Below, in pieces: positions 9,161-19,151 of a DNA stretch of 64,000 nt. The DNA is taken from positions 112,501 to 176,500 of the forward strand of contig JAEMWC010000085.1 of assembly GCA_016490735.1 (NCBI GenBank), read 5' to 3'. Within the stretch, counting starts at the first letter, position 1, and the number at the start of each line of letters is the position of its first letter. The notes beneath the pieces were generated by a model. It was not told where the DNA came from. It did no database searches and saw nothing but the letters and a program-made list of their open reading frames with translations. Made by a program: the position numbers and the translations under genes. Source of the stretch: Pachyseris speciosa (Eukaryota > Cnidaria > Anthozoa > Scleractinia > Pachyseridae).

Positions 9161-10114
9161 GTGTCACTGAACAACGGTAAAATCACTACTGATCTTTACA
9201 CTAAGGCTACTGACAAACATCTCTACTTGTTACAATCCTCTTGCCATCCCAGACACAGCAAAAGAGCTATTCCATTCAGTTTAGCTCTCAGACTTCGACG
9301 CATCTGCTCTTCTGACGAAACTTTCGCACTCCGTCTTAACGAACTTAAGTCTTATCTCAACAAACGTGGGTACAATCTCTCTTACCTCAACAACGAAATA
9401 CAACGCGTTTACAACATTTCACGTACCGAAGCACTTGCCCCCAAACAACGCAATTCCGATACTAACCAGCCTACACGTGTACCCCTTGTCATAACATACA
9501 ATCCAGCTATTCGCTCCGTATCATCTATTATTCACAAACACTTCAACATTTTATCTTCATCTCCCCGCTGCGTTGACGTTTTCAAGGCTGCCCCTCTTGT
9601 TGCTTTCCGACGTTCTAACAATCTTAACGATCTATTGGTCATTGCTAAACTACGTAAACCTGCTAAAAATAATCAACCCCTTGGTACCTTTCGCTGTGGC
9701 CACAACTGTTTAACATGCAACTACATAACTGATGGACTTACAACCTATACTTTTCATTCCACCGGCGAAACTAGATTTATCAAACATCACATTGACTGTA
9801 ATTCCAAAAATGTCATATACATGGTACAATGCAATCACTGTCACAAACAATACATAGGCGAAACTAAACGACGACTTAAGGACCGTTTCAACGAACATCG
9901 TAGAACAGTCGACAAACAAACCAACAGCTCTAAACCCACTGCAGTATCAGAACATTTTCTCTCTAACGGTCACAGCGCTTCTGACATGCAACTAATTCCA
10001 CTAGAACTGTCCAAATCTAATCGTGACGGTGTACGAAGAGCCAGAGAAGCATATCTAATTGATAGAGGTCAAACTCTTGAACCGTTAGGTATCAACAGAA
10101 AAGAAGAAATATAA
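9161..10114 (+). CDS. Penelope-like linker and GIY-YIG endonuclease region
   Basis: The frame is 317 codons long and nearly identical to the minus copy at 7183-8190, differing by few residues (for example PLGTFRCGHN against PLGAFRCGHN). It holds a basic linker and the GIY-YIG nuclease with YMVQCNHCHKQYIGET and FNEHRRTVD. The first codon is not a true start, because the frame is the downstream part of the RT protein separated by a frameshift. Close identity of the two arms implies recent formation of the inverted pair. Confidence 0.8.
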   Translation: MSLNNGKITTDLYTKATDKHLYLLQSSCHPRHSKRAIPFSLALRLRRICSSDETFALRLNELKSYLNKRGYNLSYLNNEIQRVYNISRTEALAPKQRNSDTNQPTRVPLVITYNPAIRSVSSIIHKHFNILSSSPRCVDVFKAAPLVAFRRSNNLNDLLVIAKLRKPAKNNQPLGTFRCGHNCLTCNYITDGLTTYTFHSTGETRFIKHHIDCNSKNVIYMVQCNHCHKQYIGETKRRLKDRFNEHRRTVDKQTNSSKPTAVSEHFLSNGHSASDMQLIPLELSKSNRDGVRRAREAYLIDRGQTLEPLGINRKEEI

Positions 10115-10275
10115 TACCTATCTTTTTGTTTTCTTGTTACGTTTTTTTTCAAATTTTCAAACTGTAACGTTTTTTTATTTTACGTTGTATTGTTTACCTT
10201 TATTATAATATCATGTTACATGTACAACTTTTTTTAAAACTGTAACGTCGTTTCATCTTAGGGTCATAATATGTA

Positions 10276-10345
10276 ACACCCTGATGAAGGAAGGCTGTGC
10301 CTCCCGAAATATTGGTTTAAATATATATTCCTAGCCGTGTAACCA
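10276..10345 (+). ncRNA. Hammerhead-like motif in Penelope 3' region
   Basis: CTGATGA is at 10281-10287 and GAAA at 10306-10309. Between them AGGC-TGT-GCCT forms stem II, and AUAUU/AAUAU after GAAA could form stem III. Hammerheads are established companions of Penelope-like elements. Stem I is not clearly complementary here, so this copy may be decayed. Confidence 0.5.
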
Positions 10346-10499
10346 GCCTTGCTTGTTTCTTACCATCTCAAAAACATTATTTCTACACTAATAAATATAT
10401 TGGTCGGCCATAATAACAACATGATTCAATAACAAAAAGTCGTCCTTCCGTTTCCAAAGACCAAATAATATATTCAAAGCACGAAGTGAATCGATTTGG

Positions 10500-12960
10500 A
10501 CATTTATACCTCTACATCAGCAAATTAAATCACTCCTAGCGCCTCTTTGAGTCGGGAAGTGACTAGTAGCAAATCCATTGTTAACCATACAATTTGAAAT
10601 ATTCTGGTAAAAGGCATAAAGGAGGAACCAAACCAACTTGCCTTGGATCCTATTTTGGCATCGACGCCGGTTAATCAACGATATTGGCCTCCAATTGCGT
10701 ATTTTTCTCTTGTCCCTATCCTTCTTTTCCAGAAGAGTTATAATAGCTTGTTTTGCGAGTTCGACATGGACTCCTGCCATAATCATAGGAACAGCTAAGG
10801 CTACCCATAAGGAGGTCAGATACCACATCCCAAAAGGGCGATATAAAATTCGGCCGTAAGGCCATCGTTTGCCGGTGATTTATTTTTCTGAAAGGATTGA
10901 AGCTCTCAGAACATTCCGAAGCAGTTAATTTCCCTTCATACAGTGTTGTCTCTTCATCTGACAACTTTGGCATTCCCGGATTATCTCAGTAGAAAGGAAT
11001 GCAGCAAATTGGCCAGTAAGTTAGGGACCGTTCATTTTTTACGAGGGAGAGGGGGGGCTGGTGGGATTTTGGGAAGTACCATTTAAAAATGGCATGACCC
11101 CCCCACCCCCTTACCTTGCCAATTTTTTTCACATGGCCCCCTTAAAGCGGTAAATTTTTCGGATGACCTCCCCCCCCACCCCCTAAAAAAAACTAACCCT
11201 CTCCCAAGAGTTAACCTTTTTTAAGATTCTCTGTTATTCCCTACTTCACGTGATTGTGTTTGCTGTGAAGACAATATTTACAATTTCTATACTAGAGAGA
11301 GAGCCCAGGCCCCGCGCAGCAAGTTTGCACCTGGGGGGCCTCACTTCGAACGTGTTAGCGTGAGTGAACTAATGGGTTCCGGGGGCATGCTGCCCCGGAA
11401 AATTTTTAATTTAAAGTCCCCTGAAATGGCTGGAAATGCATTTAAAACTAACATGGTGTGGTGAAACGAGTGTACTTTCAGCAACAAAACAGCGGTGTTT
11501 TAAAGCAAGAATAATCACTTTTCGGTAAAACGTTACACAGAAAAGTAACTTCGATTTTTTTAGTATTACTCGTTTTTTACTGTTGAAAAGTGGTGCGGAG
11601 CTGGGGGGGGAGGCTAAGGCCCCGCCAGCCCCTCCCCCTGCGCGATCCCTGGAGTCGTTTATTAAAAAACACAAATCAAAAGAAACAGAAGTCAATTTCG
11701 GATCTCCTAGGTATAGCTAGCCCTGAGCGTGTGGCATTGGACTCTCATTAATTGTCATCTTCTCCGTCTGAATCGCAGATGAATGCAAGAATGACATCAC
11801 TTGAGTCATCTTCTCCCCCAAAGTCAATGGCATCACTTTCAGTGATACTCATCACTGGCCGTTTTTATACTAGAAACGCACAAACCGTCTGGGACGAACT
11901 TGGGCAAACATTTGTAGTGCGTCTGTTTAGTTCGACTGGTATAAAGTCGGGTACAAGACGCAAGCCTGTCAACCCCATTTAACACGACGAAACCTAAAAA
12001 ATAACAATCTTAGTTTAAATTTCCCTTTTAGTAGCTACAAATATATTTTGTCATCAAACGTTATTTAAAGCAGGAAAGTCTGTAATAAATTTGTATTCTG
12101 TCTACTATGTTTGTTCTATGGCAATTTTCTTAAAATATTAAAACATTACGCTATTTCAAAGTTTTGCTAAAATATTTCACGTGACCCCCCCTCCTTTCCC
12201 TTATTTTTTTTGGGATGGCCCCCCATCAAAAGCCTTTTTTACATGCCCCCCCCCCCAAGTCCCACCAGTTCCCACCCCCTACCTCTTAAAAAATGAACGG
12301 TCCCTTAAGTGGTTCTGATTTGTACGAATTAGTGTAGTAATTTTCCACCTCAGCCATAATTTTCCGCGGCTCTGAAGCTAGAAAACTATCTTTAGTGAAG
12401 ATTTTCTGGACCGAACTGTGAGATTTCTTATTGATCTCAAGATGTAAGAAATATTTATTACTTTTTTCACCATATTCATACCACCTAGCTCTAGAGCGAA
12501 TAATCGCGGAATTATATTCGTTTTTTCGGCCTTATTTTCACAAGACAGGTCGATACCACAAATATCTTCATACTGCTTCAGTAATCTTTCAGCATTAGCA
12601 AGCTTATGACGTCTCACACGCGCTTTTCAATTGCTATATTTAATTGTGACTTGCCTTATCGTCTGTATTTGATCAAATCCCAAAGCACTCTTTAATTTTG
12701 TCAATAACTTCTTAAGACTCCTCGCACCAGTCTGGTACCTTCTGGTTAATCATCAACATACATACTGAGTCTTCCAATAAGCTGGCACTGAATTTCCAAT
12801 AAGACGGACCAAATTTTTGCTTCTCAATACTACTAAAATGGAGAACAATCGTCGAGTGCTCAGAATAAACCGGTGGAATGATATCCACTCTTTCAACCTC
12901 TTCTTGATACGAATCACTAATCAGCCAATAGTCTAATCGTCGTCGTTAACATTTACATGT
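10500..12960 (-). mobile_element. L1-like LINE fragments split by a DNA transposon
   Basis: The minus strand at about 12960-12310 reads the endonuclease C-terminus (RRLDYWLISDSYQEE, YSEHSTIVLHF, FGPSYWKF) and the pre-RT segment (12378-12617). After the 11024-12304 insertion it resumes at 10973-10517 with MPKLSDEETTLYEG and KKDRDKRKIRNWRPISLIN of the RT. All frames are broken. The palm domain is missing at the low-coordinate end. Confidence 0.75.
11024..12304. mobile_element. Harbinger-like non-autonomous TIR element
   Basis: The ends GGGACCGTTCATTTTTTA and its reverse complement bound 1281 bp. TTA flanks both sides (11021-11023 and 12305-12307), fitting the three-base TWA duplication of PIF/Harbinger. 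Runs of C or G lie just inside both ends. On the minus strand near 11752-11850 an acidic stretch (ITESDAIDFGGEDDSSD) ends in a stop. I cannot assign it. Confidence 0.75.
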
Positions 12961-13261
12961 CCTGCTACCTGTCCCAATAATCAGCGAGTGTAACTGTCAT
13001 GGCGTCGAGTACTAAGTTTCTTTTGGCGCTTCGCATTCTACGTTATGTGCTTCTATTCAATGATGTATCCTTCAAATCCTGGTCCCACTGGAACTTCATT
13101 GCATTCTTCTTTCTCGTCATTCTCACATACAGCGATGAGTCTACGTTGGATGACAGCCATTTCTCAAGTTCGTTTGCAAGTCAAAATGACACCTTCGAAT
13201 CCTCTGTCATGTTGGAAAGCTGTAAAAATGTAAAGCTTGTGGGATGTGACTGGGGTGACAA

Positions 13262-13378
13262 GGATACCTCACAAATTCAGGCCTGTCACAAATTGATGTG
13301 ATCTGGTAAGCTGAAGCCACTATAAAGTGGTTTAGAGTGGCTTCAGCTTACCAGATCACATTAATTTGTGAGGTATCC
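13262..13378. repeat. Foldback element
   Basis: GATCTGGTAAGCTGAAGCCAC and its inverse flank a 16-base loop, and the outer parts GGATACCTCACAAATT also match. A related single arm occurs at 14631-14670. Confidence 0.85.
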
Positions 13379-13439
13379 ATGTTGGAAAGCTGCCACGATG
13401 GGGTTCCCTTCACTTCGATCTTGGCTTGGACGATGAAGG

Positions 13440-13900
13440 ACAAAGGATTGGTCACTGTAACCCCCGGGGTGGGGGGGGGGGCTATTCCCAGAAAAATTGG
13501 GTGGGGATGGGCATCCTGCTTCCTGAAACCCTTACCCTATTTCAGACCAAAATCTGCGATTTTACCTACCCTATTCAGACCTGACCAAAAATTTGATACC
13601 CTATTTCAGACCTATTTCACGTACACAGTTGGCGTAAACATAATTAAAAGACAAAAAAGAAGGGCTTTTGTTGATGGTCTTATCGGCTAAAGATGAAGAG
13701 GTAGCTTCTTCTAAAAAGCATACCGAATTCAAGACAAGAGTGCACAAACCATACCCTATTTCAGACCAAAATGGTCAAAATTGATACCCTATTTCAGACC
13801 AAAACGGCCAAAAACCATACCCTTTGGGGCCGCACATACCTATATACAGTCTGTAGCTCATATAAGGGAGTACCCTCCCCCCTCCCCCCCCCCCCCCCGG
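13440..13900. repeat. Degenerate repeat of ATACCCTATTTCAGACC
   Basis: The phrase or close variants occurs at least six times between 13525 and 13830, bounded by G-rich (13464-13480) and C-rich (13882-13899) tracts. No gene was seen. Confidence 0.75.
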
Positions 13901-14636
13901 GACTGTAATGTTCGGAGAAATTTGATCAGATCAAATTTTCTTAAAACCAGACATTCCGGATGTGCTGTATGCTGTTCCTGACTTCCTAATTTATCGACGT
14001 GATAGAACATCGAGATACGAGGATGGAGTTCTAGCCTTTGTTAACGAATAACTAAAGATGAAACGTAGGGACGACCTGGAGAATCTGGATTTAGAAGTTA
14101 TTTGGCTGGAAGTTGTCCCTTTTATTAAGTCAAACAGGTCTCTATTTATTTCTGGAATTCATCTATCGCCCACCCTGGTATTCTTTAGCAGATGACGACA
14201 TTCCCCTTGAAAGACACGTCGAACAGGCCTGAATTCTTAATAAAGAACTTATTTTGCTTGGAGATTGGAACATTAATGCACTTGATCGGCTGGAATTCAG
14301 AAAGCATCATCTCAGGAAAGGATTAATGGCTATGAATTTTAATCAACTTGTGCGTGAAATAACACGTCCATTTAGCGGAACGTGTCGGCACCATATATCT
14401 GTTCAAACCATTCCCAAAGAATACAAAATATTGTTTGTCCTGTTGTTGGACTTGCTAATCACTTACCTTTGTTTGCGGTGCGAAAGTATAGTAATCAACG
14501 TGATCGTCACAACGCCAAAATAGAACAACACCTAAATACCATACCGCCACATGAAAAGGTTTTATTCTGAACTTCTCAAACAAACTCTACTGCAGACCCC
14601 TTGGGATGCTGTCTTTGTTTTTAATGAAGATTTCTC

Positions 14637-14885
14637 ACAAATTAATGTGATTTGGTAAGCTGAAACCACTCTAGGGGCACTTACGCCTTATGGTACATGA
14701 TGGTAGCCGGCATTACCCCTTAAATATACCAAATCAAAGATTGAGCCCAAGCATTGACAGCCATAGACAGCTGTTTCGGCCTTGTTCAGTTAGTCCTCAT
14801 CAGCATGGTATAGCTAATGCTTAGACTCAAGTACCCACAAATGAATAAAACAAGCAGTGAAAATGTAAAACTTGTGGGATGTGGC
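14637..14885 (-). mobile_element. Insertion of a hammerhead-bearing retroelement end
   Basis: This non-coding segment interrupts the LINE. Its edges show a near-repeat, CTTTGTTTTTAATGA on the left and CTTTGTTTTTGATGA on the right, consistent with an approximate 15-17 bp target duplication. It contains the ribozyme at 14761-14808. Confidence 0.5.
14761..14808 (-). ncRNA. Hammerhead ribozyme
   Basis: On the minus strand CTGATGA (14797-14803) and GAAA (14774-14777) are both intact. CCATG before the core pairs with TATGG after the predicted cleavage site, giving stem I with one wobble. ACAGCTGT after GAA is a self-complementary stem III followed by C, the usual cleaved base, so cleavage is predicted between 14766 and 14765. 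Stem II is weak (GG/CC closing pairs only). The short palindromic stem III is typical of retroelement hammerheads that act best as dimers. Confidence 0.7.
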
Positions 14886-15616
14886 TTTGTTTTTGATGAC
14901 ATTGAATTCATGGGAAAAATGTTTATGTCTCTAAACTGGAATAAAATTTAAACAACGCTAAAGGAACATGGAAAGTAATTAAGTCAATCTCAGGAATGGT
15001 GTGGAATGGTTAATCAGACCTAACGTGTAAACAGCCTTCGAGCCGATGATCGAAAAATATCCATGATACTGAACGAATGGCGTCTGAGTTTAATACTCAT
15101 TTTACATCTATTACCGATAAGCTCAGGTCGTTACTTCCTCAAACAAACCTTGACATGTCCAATTTTGTTTGCTCTAGAAGACCTAGAAAGGATATATCAC
15201 TGTGGTCTATTCCATTCCACGTATTGCAGAAAACAAGCAGCTCGAACAAAGCCAGCGTTGTCGACAAACTTAGTCCATAAATTCTCAAGTTAGCAGCTCC
15301 TCTAATAGCTCCATCTATTGCCAGGCTAATAAATTACTGCTTCAATACCGCCTCGCCGTTTTCCTCAACGCTGGAAGTCTCTCCATTATTCAAAGGCGGG
15401 ATTCGGCCAAGGACTTAAATAATTATCGACCAATTTCTGTTTTGCCCGTATTTTCTAAAGAAATTGAAAGAAATTTACATGACTCACTTTCTAGCTATCT
15501 TTGTGAAAACAATTTGATCTACCCTAAACAATCTGGTTTGCGGAAGCTCCACAGTACAGAAACCGCACTGATCGGAATAGTCCATTTTACAGTTGCAAGA
15601 TCAATGACCTGGCCTA

Positions 15617-15771
15617 TGAATGGAAACGAGGCTGGAGGTGACCTTGTTTTGATACAGCCCTCACTGCTTCTCTCATGTAAATTATGCTGTTCTTATGCTT
15701 ACTCATCCACAGTTGCATGAGAAAGACAGGTTTGTATCAAAACAAGGTCACCTCCAGTCTCGCTTCCATGT
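15617..15771. repeat. Foldback element
   Basis: CTGGAGGTGACCTTGTTTTG at 15633-15652 is inverted at 15738-15757, with extended arms of about 40 bases and a loop of about 75 bases. Confidence 0.8.
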
Positions 15772-17731
15772 TACGTTTATCCATGTACACGTGTTCCATT
15801 GATTTGCGAAAACAAACTTTTGCGAAAAAGTAGTACGCGAAAAGCCGTGTATTTAGGTTAGTGAATTTTAATTGTATTTGTGCCACCCATGACCTGTCAG
15901 CTCCCGCCCGCCACCCGCTACCCGCAACCCACGGGAAAGTCCTACCGATTCTTGAAGAGAGTAAGTTATAGCTGCTGCAAGCCGACGTAATGCCTTATTT
16001 TGTCTTATTTGTGTTGCGTTTACACCGGAAGTCTCATATGTAATACAAGTAACCAATCCAAACAGGTCTCAAAAGACTCTTGTTTTACGACCAATCAGAA
16101 AAAAGTCCAAATTCTGGATGAAGCGCTGGCGACTCGTACAGTAATTGTGTTAGGCGTACCCCCGTCAATCTCGTCCACAGAGCCTACGTTACCCTTGTCC
16201 AGTGGAACAGGCAACGGACGCTCTGGAAGAATCCAAAGCACCGGAACCAGAAAATTCTGGTTCCGGTTTGATTGCACCTGCATGAGGTTTCAGGACAAAA
16301 AGGCGGCTGTTGATCATGTCAACATGTTCAGTAGGACCAATTCAGGGCAGTCAGCTGGGGCGATTCCACGGTAATCGACCAACAATCAGAAAACAGTCAC
16401 ATATATGCGGCAGAAGCCAACATGTGAGCGATTTCCCTCGAACACGACTCTTTCTAAGGATACATACATCGATTCTATTAGATGAAGTTCTGTTAAACCT
16501 TGCAAGTTTAATTAAGCTTTATATTACCTGCTTAGAAGATACTTATAGTATATGTTCGGATTCTCAAGTATCATCGTTTCAGCGTTGGCCTCGTAAAAGG
16601 CTGATGAGAGCTTAACCTCAACAATAGTCCCACCTCAATTTTTGTCAGCCCACACAGAAGTTTTTACTGCAGCTGCTATCTGGAGAACAAGGTTTTTAAT
16701 GATGTACTGAAGTAGAAAATCTTAATAAAATGGGTTAAGGCGATAGTTCAGGGATAGTTATACAAGCAGCACACTTAGTATACTAGTGGAATGAGGAGTA
16801 AACAAATTGCGATTTTTACTGACTCAGCAAATTTAATTGAAGATTATCTCATATAATTATTAAATTTTTTTATTATTTTACTTTTACAATGAGACGGTGT
16901 TTCAGTAACTTTTCTCATCATTGTGTAATTTTGAAGTGCAAATAAAGTTTCATTATTATTGATGGATTCAGATTGAGTCCTATCTGGTCATTGACCTTTT
17001 TTTCTCCACCTTTGTCTGTTGGATGGTTTCATAAAAGATACATTTATATTTCAAGTACACATATTACATGAAATATATTTTCACCCATAAAGAGTTCCCT
17101 AAAAATAAATGTGACCTCTAAGGCATTTAACATGGCCCCCTTACTTGTCCTTGACCCGGGGGAGGGGGGATTGCATATTTATTATGCCACAACACAGTTT
17201 TTGTAACACATATATTTATGAACAAATTCAAATCCTGAAAATAGAATACATACCTGACCCCCACACCTGGCTATTAGAATTCTGGAAAATCCTGTACATT
17301 ATGTGTAAAATGTATTAATTTTGGGCAATATTCTTACCTAGTTCTGGCCATGTATGGAAAACACTTTCTACGTGCAAGTGTCTTTTCCAATATCCCAAGC
17401 TTGCCTGCACAACAACAGTAACTTTGAAGAAGAAGAAGAAGAAGAAGAAGAAAGACATAGTCCGGTCCTTAGGGCTTTTAGAGCCCTTTTCAGATAAAAC
17501 AAACCCTGATTTGTGTTTTGGCTGCACGTCCAAGGCTAAATCAAGGAGACACCAAATTAGAGGCAATCTTGGGTCCATAAAAAGTCCGCTTAAATTTGTT
17601 TCTCTTTACAAATCCTTTTGCAAATAGGTAAATTGGTATTCCCCTTCAAATTATCTAACGGTTCTCTAAGGTGAACTTCTTTTAGGCTCAGGCCGACATT
17701 TTACATGACCGCCGACCGGTTTGACCGCCGA
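15772..17731. other. Interval without a recognised gene
   Basis: It contains a C-rich tract near 15898-15935, a short palindrome around an ACCAGAAAATTCTGGT core near 16242, and an (AAG)n run at 17427-17453. ORFs such as 16000-16374 show no domain and look like chance or relics. Confidence 0.5.
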
Positions 17732-18115
17732 CCGGTTAGCTCAGTGGTAGAGCACCGGACTAGCGTGCGGGAGATCGGTGGTTCAAACCCCGGTCGGACC
17801 AACACTCATGGTCTTTAAATAATTGAGGAGATAGTGCTGCCTTTGTAATAACATCTGCAAATGGTTAGACTTTCTAGTCTTCTCGGATAAGGACGATAAA
17901 CCGTAGGCCCCGTCTCACAACTCTTCATAATTGATTCTGTGGGACGTTAAAGAACCCACACACTGTTCGAAAAAAGTAGGGGACGTAGTTCCCGGTGTGG
18001 TGGTCTATCTCTCATCTGATGATTAAATGCTCGGAGATATTAGCTGCACAAGCTACTCTAAAATCCGAGGGTAAATAATGTGATGTAATAATGTGATGTA
18101 TGAATGTTAAGGTGT
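17732..18115 (+). mobile_element. tRNA-derived SINE, near full length
   Basis: The head at 17734-17801 has an A box (TTAGCTCAGTGGTAGAGCA), a CTAGCGT loop that would read AGC (alanine) and a B box (GGTTCAAACCCC). A body follows with TAAGGACGATAAACCG and GGGACGTTAAAGAACCC, strings I associate with a conserved central domain of metazoan SINEs. The tail repeats TAATGTGATG. The anticodon stem has mismatches, so I do not call a tRNA gene. Confidence 0.7.
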
Positions 18116-18136
18116 AATTATTGTTTTTCTTATCAG

Positions 18137-18160
18137 CGAATACCACACCTCGTCCTACAG
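18137..18160 (+). other. Candidate 24-nt microexon
   Basis: A pyrimidine-rich acceptor (TTGTTTTTCTTATCAG) directly precedes 24 bases ending in CTACAG, followed by a consensus donor GTGAGT. The length is a multiple of three, and one frame gives NTTPRPT. No partner exons were identified, so this is only a splice-site observation. Confidence 0.25.
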
Positions 18161-18477
18161 GTGAGTGCCGTGAATTTCATATTTTATTACTTAAGCGCTT
18201 TTCCAGAAAATTGTCAGTTCCTAATATGTCATGGGAAAGAAAGCAACATATTTTGAAGTTTCCTATTCTTATTCCATACTTAAGACACCTCAACATACAT
18301 CAAAGCAAGTGAGCTGAAATAACAGAGTGCGTAAGGTCACCCTTTGAGCATAACTGTCATGTGTTTTCTTTCTTTCTTTCTTTTTTTTTTTTAATTTATT
18401 ATATATTCAAACACACAAAAAACTTACAGACATTGCATTTATAAAAAAGACTACATATTTACTCAAAACAGTACACA

Positions 18478-18863
18478 TTACTTTCTATACTCAAAATAAA
18501 ATTCAGGCATCAAACTTTTATGGCAGCCGGTTGTAAAGCCATTGTGAGAAGACAGCGAAGGAATGATTGATTCAAAAGCACTTAATTTTCCTTTGACACT
18601 GACATATGGTAACCTTGCAATAAACGCAGAGTACGAGTAGTATGAGCCAATAGGAACTGCTCCTATCGCCAAATATAGAATGTTTTATTCAGTTTGATGC
18701 CCAGTACCCAGATCATGAATGAGAAAAGAGTGTTGTACTCGTACCCTACGTCAGATGTTTTTGGACCATTATCACAACTTGACCTTGAAGACCACATTGC
18801 ATAGAAAACGACAGAGGTCTCAAACAGCAGTATGATTAAAGATAGCTGGAGGAAGTAATTCAA
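18478..18863 (-). pseudogene. Two adjacent frames of an unidentified protein fragment
   Basis: 18663-18863 starts at an ATG with a hydrophobic run (NYFLQLSLIILLFETSVVFY) and has one Cys. 18478-18672 overlaps it in another frame and is Ser/Tyr-rich. They might be one frameshifted secreted or membrane protein. I recognise neither. Confidence 0.25.
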
Positions 18864-19151
18864 TAGTTGTCTATAACTTTATTCCTTTTTACTATATTGT
18901 TCTAACATTACCAAACAGTGCTGCTCTAGTTTTAAACTTAGCCCCATCTCCCTTATAATCGAGACTTCTCTTTAATAAGTGCAACCCTCCTCAAAAATAG
19001 ATGAAAAAAATCAGTCTTTGAAGGAGTATTGGCGAGATTACGGTATATGTATAAATTAGTTATTACACAATGGATCAATATCATTAAAGACGACTATATT
19101 CTGTTTATATATTGAATCAATTCAATGTCAATATCTGGTCACGGAAACCAT
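18864..19151. other. Interval without a recognised gene
   Basis: AT-rich. Nothing supportable was seen. Confidence 0.4.

Larger units (their letters stand above)
8161..10365 (+). mobile_element. Penelope-like retroelement, plus copy
   Basis: RT, linker, GIY-YIG and 3' UTR follow in order. The 5' part is truncated at the inverted junction. A hAT-like MITE (8525-8971) interrupts the RT between the GTRMAPSYANLFL block and the FIDDIF catalytic block. A one-base frameshift near 9143-9158 separates RT from the nuclease frame. Confidence 0.85.
12980..15610 (+). mobile_element. L2/CR1-like LINE fragments, interrupted
   Basis: Plus-strand pieces in LINE order are as follows. 13045-13233 has PSNPGPTG, a 2A-like NPGP tail often seen at the start of such LINEs. 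13981-14523 has an endonuclease (EVIWLEVVPF, GDWNINAL, FNQLVREITRP). 15077-15280 is a pre-RT region. 15400-15600 is the RT (NNYRPISVLPVFSK, NLIYPKQSG, STETALI). There are many stops. Insertions at 13262-13378, 13440-13900 and 14637-14885 break it up. Confidence 0.65.

Noticed and set aside
17732..17803. tRNA-Ala(AGC) gene
   Set aside because: The head has A and B boxes, but the anticodon stem is mismatched and a SINE body and tail follow directly.
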